Below, in pieces: positions 38,944 to 44,725 of a stretch of DNA of 44,725 bases; the first letter of the stretch is position 1, and every line of letters starts with the position of its first letter. Source of the stretch: Betaproteobacteria bacterium (GTDB taxonomy: Bacteria > Pseudomonadota > Gammaproteobacteria > Burkholderiales > Sulfuricellaceae). The notes under the pieces are model-generated. The model ran no database searches. It had not been told where the DNA came from and worked only from the letters and a program-made list of their open reading frames with translations. The translations under genes and the position numbers were made by a program. The stretch covers positions 1 through 44,725 of the forward strand of contig JAJFTF010000021.1 in the NCBI GenBank assembly GCA_021373185.1. The letters are read 5' to 3'.

Positions 38944-39006
38944 AACGCCGATCTCTCTGTTTTCAATCCGCGTTTATCGGCCTCTGTCGGCGTTCATCGG
39001 CGGTTC
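38944..39006. repeat. Decamer-periodic repeat with hairpin between dapC and dapD
   Basis: Four 10-nt units run from 38967 to 39006 (TCCGCGTTTA, TCGGCCTCTG, TCGGCGTTCA, TCGGCGGTTC); the last overlaps the dapC stop. An 8-bp inverted partner (AACGCCGA, 38944-38951) pairs with 38987-38994 (TCGGCGTT). On the dapC-dapD transcript it lies ahead of the dapD ribosome binding site. GCCGATGAACGCC-type repeats are familiar to me from other genomes. Confidence 0.7.
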
Positions 39007-40198
39007 ACAAGGTTTTTGCCAGATTCTGTATTCTTTTTGCGGCTTCAATGCACTGTTCCAGCGGCGCGACCAAGGCGATGCGCACGAAATTGGTGCCGGG
39101 ATTGCGACCGTGGGCTTCGCGCGCGAGGAAGCTGCCGGGTAAAACCGTAACATTATAATCACGATACAGCGCTTTCGCGAATTCGGTGTCCGAGATTGGC
39201 GTTTGCGCCCACAGGTAGAAGGATGCCTGGGGTTCTTCCACTTTGAGCGCCTGTTGCAGCAGCGGCGTAACGGCGGCGAATTTCTCGCGGTAAAGACGGC
39301 GGTTCTCCGTCACGTGCGTCTCTTCATCCCAGGCTGCAGTGCTCGCTGCCTGCACCGCCGGGTTCATGGCGCAGCCATGATAGGTGCGGTAGAGCAGGAA
39401 TTTTTCCAGGATGGATTCGCAACCGGCAACGAAGCCGGAGCGCATGCCGGGCACGTTGGAGCGCTTCGACAGGCTGTTGAACACCACCAGCCGGCCATAA
39501 TCCTCGCCGCCCAACTGGTGGGCGACTTGCAATGCGCCCAGCGGCGGCACGTGTTCTTCGGGGTAAATCTCGGAGTAGCACTCGTCGGAGGCGATCACGA
39601 AGCCATAGTGATCCGACAGATCGAACAGGTGCGACCATTCCTCGACATCCATCACCTTGCCGGTGGGGTTGCCGGGGGAGCAGGTAAAAACCAGTTGGGT
39701 GTTGCGCCAGATTTCTTCCGGGACGCTGGAGAAATCCATGGTATAGCCGTTTTCCGGCGTGGCGTTGAGGAAGTATGGGGTCGCGCCGGCCAGCAGCACA
39801 GCCCCTTCGTAAATCTGATAGAACGGGTTGGGGCAGATCACCACCGGATTCGGTTTTGAGGGGTCGATGACCGCCTGGACGAAGGCGAACAGCGCCTCGC
39901 GGCTGCCATTCACCGGCAGGATCTGGGTATTCGGGTTGAGCGGGGGAATGCCGTAGCGGCGTTCGATCCATGCGCCAATCGACTGGCGCAATGCATCGCT
40001 GCCCTGGGTTGTGGGATAATTGGACAGGCCATCCAGATTGTCTGCCAGTGCGCGCCTGATGAATTCGGGGGTGGTATGCTTGGGCTCGCCGATGGAAAGA
40101 TTGATCGGACTATAGGCCGGATCAGGCGTGACGCCGCGGAACAGGTCGCGCAGCTTCTGGAACGGGTAGAGATGGAGCAGATCGAGGTTAGGGTTCAC
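39005..40198 (-). CDS. dapC: Succinyldiaminopimelate transaminase DapC
   Basis: A 397-residue fold-type I PLP aminotransferase converting N-succinyl-2-amino-6-ketopimelate to N-succinyl-LL-DAP. The PLP lysine is in FNSLSKRSNVPGMRSG. NLSIGEPKHTTPEFIRRAL, CPNPFYQIYEGA and SPGNPTGKVM are characteristic. The frame continues upstream to 40444 with no protein-like sequence. I chose GTG 40198 because VNPNLDLLHLYPFQKL matches the usual DapC N-terminus (MNPNLD...). The ribosome binding site is weak (AGGCGA). With dapD and dapE downstream, this gives three consecutive enzymes of the succinylase branch. Confidence 0.88.
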   Translation of the reverse strand: MNPNLDLLHLYPFQKLRDLFRGVTPDPAYSPINLSIGEPKHTTPEFIRRALADNLDGLSNYPTTQGSDALRQSIGAWIERRYGIPPLNPNTQILPVNGSREALFAFVQAVIDPSKPNPVVICPNPFYQIYEGAVLLAGATPYFLNATPENGYTMDFSSVPEEIWRNTQLVFTCSPGNPTGKVMDVEEWSHLFDLSDHYGFVIASDECYSEIYPEEHVPPLGALQVAHQLGGEDYGRLVVFNSLSKRSNVPGMRSGFVAGCESILEKFLLYRTYHGCAMNPAVQAASTAAWDEETHVTENRRLYREKFAAVTPLLQQALKVEEPQASFYLWAQTPISDTEFAKALYRDYNVTVLPGSFLAREAHGRNPGTNFVRIALVAPLEQCIEAAKRIQNLAKTL

Positions 40199-40252
40199 GG
40201 TCGCCTGAACGAGATTATTATCTAGAAGTTCAATATTATAAGGGCTTGCCGC

Positions 40253-41131
40253 GTGGCATCCAAAGAAAAACTTCTGGCCGTTTCCGGCCTGCTGTCCGGC
40301 GCGATTATTTGGGGCGTGATCTGGTATCCCTATCGGCTGCTCGAGCAGATGGGGGTTTCCGGCGCGCTCTCCAGCCTCATCACCTATTTGATCCCGGTGT
40401 TGCTCGGTTTCATGTTGTATTCGGAACGTGTGCGGCTGCGGCATTTTCCGCCGATTCTGCTATTGATCGGGCTGACGTCGGGCTGGACCAATCTCGCCTA
40501 TGTGCTGGCGGTGATCCATGGCGAGGTGATGCGGGTGCTGCTGCTGTTCTATCTGTCGCCGTTGTGGACGGTGCTGCTGGCGCGCCTGATCCTGCACGAG
40601 CGACTGCGCTTCCATGGCTACCTGGTGATGGTGCTGTCTTTTTCCGGCGCGGTGGTGATGTTGTGGCGTCCCAGTTTGGGCATGCCCTTGCCGCAAAACG
40701 CGGCGGAGTGGCTGGCCTTGTCCGCCGGCCTGATGTTTGCCGCGACCAATGTGCTGTCGCGCCACGCTGCGGAGTCGGATATCTGGTTGAAATCGCTGAG
40801 CGTGTGGATCGGCGTGGCGGTGTTGTCGCTACTGGCGCTGGCCTGGCAACCGGCTACGCTTGCGGTTCTGCCGGCTTTGCCGATCTCAGGTTGGGGGTGG
40901 CTGCTAACGATCAGCATCCTGATCTTCATTGTGACGCTCACCGTGCAATACGGTCTGGCGCGTACGCCGGCCAACCAGGCGATTGTGATTTTTCTGTTCG
41001 AACTGGTGGTCGCGGCGGTAACCAGCTATTTGCTCGCGGGCGAGGTGATGACGGCGCAGGAATGGGTGGGCGGCGTGATGATCGTGGCGGCCAGCCTGTT
41101 TTCAGGCAAGTTGGAGGAACACAGCGCCTAG
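40253..41131 (+). CDS. EamA/DMT superfamily membrane transporter
   Basis: A 292-residue inner-membrane protein with about ten predicted helices, the two-fold EamA repeat of drug/metabolite transporters. The first half (LLSGAIIWGVIWYPYRLL, residues 13-30) and second half (LALSAGLMFAATNVLSRHAA, about 160-179) show the duplicated unit. The substrate is unknown; many members export amino acids or metabolites. The start is GTG 40253 with AAGGG at 40240-40244; no upstream ATG is in frame. It is divergent from dapC (54 bp between the starts), so co-regulation is possible. Note that lysine-pathway adjacency may be chance. Confidence 0.88.
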   Translation: MASKEKLLAVSGLLSGAIIWGVIWYPYRLLEQMGVSGALSSLITYLIPVLLGFMLYSERVRLRHFPPILLLIGLTSGWTNLAYVLAVIHGEVMRVLLLFYLSPLWTVLLARLILHERLRFHGYLVMVLSFSGAVVMLWRPSLGMPLPQNAAEWLALSAGLMFAATNVLSRHAAESDIWLKSLSVWIGVAVLSLLALAWQPATLAVLPALPISGWGWLLTISILIFIVTLTVQYGLARTPANQAIVIFLFELVVAAVTSYLLAGEVMTAQEWVGGVMIVAASLFSGKLEEHSA

Positions 41132-41145
41132 TTGTCTTGCGGGAT

Positions 41146-41203
41146 GTAGGAGCGGCCTCCTGGCCGCGATATTTGATTTTCGCGGCCAGGAGGCCGCTCC
41201 TAC
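41146..41203. repeat. Perfect 24-bp inverted repeat, REP-like, between convergent genes
   Basis: Positions 41146-41169 and 41180-41203 are exact reverse complements over 24 bp, with a 10-nt AT-rich centre. The arm begins GTAGGAGCGGCC and ends GGCCGCGA, the same style as the REP elements of Pseudomonas (GTAGGAGCGGC...GCCGCGA). It lies between the EamA stop (41131) and the stop of the PilZ-like gene (41215, minus), where a bidirectional terminator would be expected. No RAYT transposase gene is in the window. Confidence 0.85.
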
Positions 41204-41214
41204 GCACTTCCCGG

Positions 41215-41769
41215 TTATTCGTGGTGATGAATATGGATGGCGCGGCGGTGGTTGCGGAAGACCGTGCGTGAAAGCCAGTCCCGCGTTTCCTCGTTGAGAT
41301 GGGTAAATGTGGCGTAAATACGGGTGCCGCGTTCTTCTTTGCGGACGGCAGCAACCTTGGCAGGCAGAACCAGAGGCTGGGGCAGTTTCGGGCTGATGAA
41401 AGTCGAGATCAGGATATCTTCCCCTTGCATCGGGGTGTGCTCTCCGCAAATCCATTCCATGCCGCCAGCGCTCAGAAAGACCGGGCGGGCAGGGGGCAGG
41501 GTGAGGGTTTGGGTGAGCAGCTTTGCAATCAGATTAAGCGTCAGGTCTATCTTGAATTCGAGGCGCTGCAATGTTTTGCCGGTGCCGGTTGCCGAATCCC
41601 CCTCATTTTCCGGCTGAAATGCTTCAATTGTGGCTAAAGCACGCAGCAGGGTGACATTGTCATACATCCATATGGTGATTTCGTCATCTGACAGTTCGGT
41701 TTTGGTGCGCCAGATCAAGGGAAGAGTGGCGTGGAAGGAAACACCGTCCTGGGCGAAGATTTTTTCCAT
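41215..41769 (-). CDS. PilZ-like (atypical tPilZ) cyclic-di-GMP receptor candidate
   Basis: A 184-residue cytoplasmic protein. The C-terminal half looks like a PilZ-type beta-barrel (PVFLSAGGMEWICGEHTPMQ, ILISTFISPKLPQPLVLPAKV, TRIYATFTHLNEETRDWLSR). The N-terminal half includes helices with heptad-like hydrophobic spacing (ALATIEAFQ, LQRLEFKIDLTLNLIAKLL), as in the tetrameric atypical PilZ group of Xanthomonas. The canonical RxxxR and D/NxSxxG motifs are not evident, so c-di-GMP binding is not assured. It is 18 bp after the kinase gene on the same strand and is the last gene before the REP-like repeat. Confidence 0.5.
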   Translation of the reverse strand: MEKIFAQDGVSFHATLPLIWRTKTELSDDEITIWMYDNVTLLRALATIEAFQPENEGDSATGTGKTLQRLEFKIDLTLNLIAKLLTQTLTLPPARPVFLSAGGMEWICGEHTPMQGEDILISTFISPKLPQPLVLPAKVAAVRKEERGTRIYATFTHLNEETRDWLSRTVFRNHRRAIHIHHHE

Positions 41770-41787
41770 GCTGACGACTCCAGTGGT

Positions 41788-43050
41788 TTATTTGAAATAG
41801 CATAACAAACTTTCCCCCTTTGCGGCCAGTAGTGCGCTGCCATAGGCGGCTTCGGCATGGCGTGCCGTCTTGACCGGTACGCCCAGGCATTTGCTACGGA
41901 TGGTGGTCCAGGCGGGATTGTTGGCGCCACCGCCGGCAGTCAGCACCGATTCCAGCGGAGTCGCGCCCAGTTCCTGCAACAGGCGGTATCCGTGCGCCTC
42001 GATCCGCGCCATCCCATCCAGCAGGCCATGCAGAAATTCGGCGTCATCCTTGGGACGCGGGGTCATGCGTGGGGCAAGATCGGGATCATTGAGCGGAAAG
42101 CGTTCGCCCGGCCCGGTCAGCGGGTAGAAATCGAGGCCAGTGCCGGTTTTCGGGTCAATGCGTTCGCTCAGGCTTTTTATTTGCCGATCCGTGAAGAACT
42201 GGCGCAGCACTGCGCCACCGCTGTTGGATGCGCCGCCTGCCAGCCATAAATCGCCAAGGCGGTGGCTGTAAATGCCGAATTGGGCTTCGTCCACCCGCTT
42301 CCGGCTCAACAGTTTCAAGACCAGCGTCGAACCGAGCGAAGTCACCGCCTGACCCGGTCGGCAGGCACCGCTGGCGAGGAAGGCGGCGATGCTGTCAGTG
42401 GTGCCGGCGCGAACGATGCAGTCAGGGGGAAGGGCAAAGCGGTCGGCAATTTCGGGGGTGATCTCGCCGATTTTTGTGCCCGGCACCTGGACTTGCGGCA
42501 GTAGCGGGGCGATGGGCAGGTTCAGCAGCCAGTCCGGGTAGGCCATTGGCGCGGGATCGTAGCCTAGCTTGAGGCAGTTGTGGTAATCGCTGATGCCCGG
42601 CTTGCCGTGCAGCAAGGCGGCCAGCCAGTCGGCCTGGTGCAGGAAGAAACGAGCGCGGGAAAACTCGGGTTGCTTCTGCAGCCAGAGCAACTTCGCCAGG
42701 CTGGAACTGGCACTCAAGGCCGGGTGACCTGGCGGCGCGAGCTGTTCCAGGCTCTTTGCCTCGACCCGTGCACGGGAATCATGGTAAAGCAGCGGTGGGC
42801 AAAGCGGCTGGTTGTCGGCATCGCACAGCAATACCGAGGCCGAGGTGCCGTTGATGGCGATGGCGCCCAGCCGCTGCCGGATGTCTGGCGGGATTTGCCC
42901 GATCAGGCCGAACAGCGCAGTTCGCCAGGATGGGGCGGATTGCTCGGTTAGCGCGATCTGTGCTTCAGCAAGGATGGCGCCGTCGCTGTCGATCGCAATG
43001 GCGCGGGCACCGCTGGTGCCGAAATCGATGCCTAAATAGCTGTCAGCCAC
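41788..43050 (-). CDS. FGGY-family sugar kinase, plant/cyanobacterial D-ribulokinase type
   Basis: A 420-residue actin-fold carbohydrate kinase. The N-terminal phosphate motif is [19 protein letters not shown] (6-24), then [22 protein letters not shown] (about 138-149), [40 protein letters not shown] and [11 protein letters not shown] in the adenosine site. These read like the plant chloroplast XK-1 and Synechococcus kinase group shown to phosphorylate D-ribulose, not xylulokinase XylB. The length is short for FGGY but normal for that group. It overlaps queF by 8 bases. Pathway use (ribulose to ribulose 5-phosphate, near the Calvin cycle) is inference. Confidence 0.8.
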   Translation of the reverse strand: MADSYLGIDFGTSGARAIAIDSDGAILAEAQIALTEQSAPSWRTALFGLIGQIPPDIRQRLGAIAINGTSASVLLCDADNQPLCPPLLYHDSRARVEAKSLEQLAPPGHPALSASSSLAKLLWLQKQPEFSRARFFLHQADWLAALLHGKPGISDYHNCLKLGYDPAPMAYPDWLLNLPIAPLLPQVQVPGTKIGEITPEIADRFALPPDCIVRAGTTDSIAAFLASGACRPGQAVTSLGSTLVLKLLSRKRVDEAQFGIYSHRLGDLWLAGGASNSGGAVLRQFFTDRQIKSLSERIDPKTGTGLDFYPLTGPGERFPLNDPDLAPRMTPRPKDDAEFLHGLLDGMARIEAHGYRLLQELGATPLESVLTAGGGANNPAWTTIRSKCLGVPVKTARHAEAAYGSALLAAKGESLLCYFK

Positions 43051-43462
43051 GCGTATTGGATTGGTGGGCGAAAGCCGTCAGGTCGACCAGCGGTTGCGGT
43101 TCCCAGCCCGCCGTGCGGTGTTCGGCCACGACATTGGTGAAGATCCCGCCACGCACGTAGAATTTTGCGGTCAGGCGCATGAAGCGTGGCTGTGTTGCTG
43201 TCACCAGGTCGTTCAGAATGCGATTGGTCACGGCTTCGTGGAACGCGCCCTCGTTGCGGAACGACCAGATGTACATTTTCAGGCTTTTCAGTTCGACGCA
43301 ATGGCGCTCGGGGATGTAGTCGAGCGTCAGAGTGGCGAAATCGGGCTGGCCGGTTTTCGGGCACAAGCAGGTGAACTCGGGAATTTCCATGTGGATATGG
43401 AAATCCCGCTCCGGGTTCGGGTTGTCGAAGGTTTCCAGGGTTTTGCTGGGTTGGCTGGACAT
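43043..43462 (-). CDS. queF: NADPH-dependent 7-cyano-7-deazaguanine reductase QueF
   Basis: A 139-residue enzyme reducing preQ0 to preQ1 in queuosine synthesis, of the short (unimodular, T-fold) type. The catalytic Cys34 lies in [17 protein letters not shown], with Asp41 in the same motif; the NADPH-binding motif is [20 protein letters not shown], matching the family E-(S/L)-K-(S/A)-x-K pattern. It is complete. The start at 43462 lies in a divergent promoter region shared with smc. The kinase gene overlaps its end by 8 bases. Confidence 0.94.
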   Translation of the reverse strand: MSSQPSKTLETFDNPNPERDFHIHMEIPEFTCLCPKTGQPDFATLTLDYIPERHCVELKSLKMYIWSFRNEGAFHEAVTNRILNDLVTATQPRFMRLTAKFYVRGGIFTNVVAEHRTAGWEPQPLVDLTAFAHQSNTRG

Positions 43463-43493
43463 TATTGCGCTTTCGTCAAATCGGTTAGAATGA

Positions 43494-43515
43494 CGTTATT
43501 ATAACGCAGGCGTTA
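43494..43515. promoter_or_regulatory. Overlapping palindromes in the queF-smc divergent promoter region
   Basis: CGTTAT-T-ATAACG (43494-43506) and TAACGC-AG-GCGTTA (43502-43515) overlap, giving alternating CGTTA/TAACG boxes. The minus-strand sequence within the first contains a perfect TATAAT (43503-43498) suited to queF; a plus-strand TTGCGC-15-TAGAAT (43465-43491) is a weak candidate for smc. A regulator could bind the dyads and control both genes. No known regulator motif is recognised. Confidence 0.35.
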
Positions 43516-43562
43516 AAATCGCCACTTTTCTCAATCCAGACTTTAGCCGACATTATTTCATA

Positions 43563-44725
43563 GTGCGCCTAACCCACATCAAGCTTGCCGGCTTCAAATC
43601 CTTTGTCGATCCGACATCTATCCCCGTCCCCGGACAGCGGGTGGGTGTGGTCGGCCCCAACGGCTGCGGCAAGTCCAATGTGATCGATGCGGTGCGCTGG
43701 GTGCTGGGCGAATCCCGCGCCAAAGAGCTGCGCGGCGAATCGATGCAGGACGTGATCTTCAGCGGTTCCGGCACGCGCAAAGCGGTCAGTCGCGCTAGCG
43801 TCGAGCTGATTTTCGACAACAGCCAGGGCAAGGCTGCCGGGCAATGGTCGCAGTATGCGGAAATCGCCGTCAAACGCGTGCTGACCCGCAACGGCGAATC
43901 CTCCTATCACATCAATAATCTTCACGTTCGCCGTCGCGACATCACCGATATTTTTCTCGGTACCGGCCTGGGTGCCCGCGCCTACGCCATCATTGAACAG
44001 GGTACGATCTCGCGCATCATCGAGGCGCGGCCTGAAGACCTGCGCGTGTTCCTGGAAGAGGCAGCCGGCATCTCGAAATACAAGGAGCGTCGCCGCGAAA
44101 CCGAATCGCGCCTGAAGGACACCCGCGAAAACCTGTTGCGCGTCGACGACATCCGCCAGGAACTGGCGGGGCAACTGCTCAAGCTGGAATCGCAGGCCGA
44201 GGTGGCGCGCCAGCTCCTCGAACTGAAACAGCGGCTGGAATTGGCGCAAAACCTTTTCCGCCTGTTCAAGAAGCGCGAGGCGCAGGCGCAGTCCGAACGC
44301 TGGCAGCGCGAAGTGCAACGCCTCGCCACCGAACTGGAAGCCGAGACCGCCGGCCTGCGCCAAGCCGAAACCCAGTTGGAGCAGACCCGCGAAGCGCATT
44401 ACAGCGCAAGCGACGTGCTCCATGCCGCGCAGGGCGAACTGTACGGCGCCAATGCCGAAGTGGTGCGCATCGAGCAGAGCTTGCAGCATCAGCGCGACAA
44501 CCGCCAGCGTCTGACCACCCGCATCGCTGCCGCCCGCGAGCAGGAAGCGCGCTTGGTCAAACAGCGCGAGGAAGCGCAGGCCGGCCAGTCCGATTGGCGC
44601 GAAGAACAGGAATTGTCGCAACTGCGCTTGGAGGAACGGCGCGAACGGCTGGAGCAGGAAAGCGTGGAGCTGCCGCAGGCGGAGGAGCGTTACCGCGAAC
44701 GCCAGCGCCAGCACGGCGAAGTCCA
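43563..44725 (+). CDS. smc: Chromosome segregation ATPase SMC, N-terminal part (cut by window end)
   Basis: An open frame from GTG 43563 running off the end; 387 codons are visible. It begins VRLTHIKLAGFKSFVDPT, the standard SMC N-terminus, with Walker A GPNGCGKSN (31-39), then IFSGSG and IEQGTISRIIEARPEDLR and EEAAGISKYKERRRE. From about residue 165 the sequence is a long coiled-coil (Arg/Glu/Gln-rich). This is the ATPase of the SMC-ScpAB condensin; its partners scpA and scpB lie at 30107-31442. The start codon is GTG, and no upstream ATG fits. The rest lies outside the window. Confidence 0.93.
   Translation, partial: MRLTHIKLAGFKSFVDPTSIPVPGQRVGVVGPNGCGKSNVIDAVRWVLGESRAKELRGESMQDVIFSGSGTRKAVSRASVELIFDNSQGKAAGQWSQYAEIAVKRVLTRNGESSYHINNLHVRRRDITDIFLGTGLGARAYAIIEQGTISRIIEARPEDLRVFLEEAAGISKYKERRRETESRLKDTRENLLRVDDIRQELAGQLLKLESQAEVARQLLELKQRLELAQNLFRLFKKREAQAQSERWQREVQRLATELEAETAGLRQAETQLEQTREAHYSASDVLHAAQGELYGANAEVVRIEQSLQHQRDNRQRLTTRIAAAREQEARLVKQREEAQAGQSDWREEQELSQLRLEERRERLEQESVELPQAEERYRERQRQHGEV

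Noticed and set aside
40246..41271. 341-codon frame overlapping the EamA gene
   Set aside because: The EamA frame has a clear membrane-protein pattern; this one is Arg/Gly-rich and extends through the REP-like repeat.

Overview
The window looks like the chromosome of a betaproteobacterial sulfur-oxidising chemolithotroph, probably Nitrosomonadales (Sulfuricellaceae, Gallionellaceae or Thiobacillaceae type). This rests on protein resemblance and gene order: dissimilatory ATP sulfurylase with APS reductase (sat-aprB-aprA), a CbbQ/CbbO-type AAA+/VWA pair, and typical betaproteobacterial housekeeping clusters (yciB-yciI-bolA-ppiC; PHP-yciO-S2P-trpS-scpAB-rluB; dapC-dapD-yffB-dapE-prmB). The DNA is GC-rich and densely coding. 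I see no tRNA, rRNA, IS element, prophage or CRISPR array.

Layout. 1-4601 (+): nitrate/nitrite assimilation operon nrtA(end)-nrtB-nrtD-nirD-nirB, with two junctions occupied by heptamer-based hairpin repeats. 4656-6268 (+): a lipoprotein and a sulfotransferase-like protein. 6539-8810 (+): katG with an OxyR-like site. 8975-12499 (-): a two-gene unit pairing an acetolactate-synthase-like ThDP enzyme with a glycosyltransferase-like protein. 12665-13014: small YkgJ-type protein and a hairpin. 13091-21679 (-): 2-Cys peroxiredoxin, VWA protein, MoxR/CbbQ ATPase, YkgJ-like Cys protein, then aprA, aprB and sat. Sat and AprBA run sulfite to APS to sulfate with ATP formation. The three genes after aprA are a candidate maturation module. 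22026-24046 (-): ppiC, bolA, yciI, yciB.

24138-32564 (+): PHP phosphoesterase, YciO, site-2 protease, TrpS, a divergent Lon, ScpA, ScpB, RluB. 32570-33256 (-): a possible 40-residue membrane protein and an isolated GIY-YIG-like protein. 33350-40198 (-): lysine/peptidoglycan precursor cluster dapC-dapD-yffB-dapE-prmB, interrupted by a small secreted protein and an AsnO-type amidotransferase. 40253-41131 (+): EamA exporter. 41215-43462 (-): queF, a plant/cyanobacterial-type FGGY kinase and a PilZ-like protein. 43563-end (+): 5' part of smc.

Apart from genes, the striking feature is the number of intergenic inverted repeats of different families, several built from short periodic units of 7, 8 or 10 nt and placed directly upstream of start codons. 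The strongest functional lead is the ykgJ-cbbQ-cbbO module beside sat-aprBA. All functional statements come from reading motifs and gene order, without database searches.
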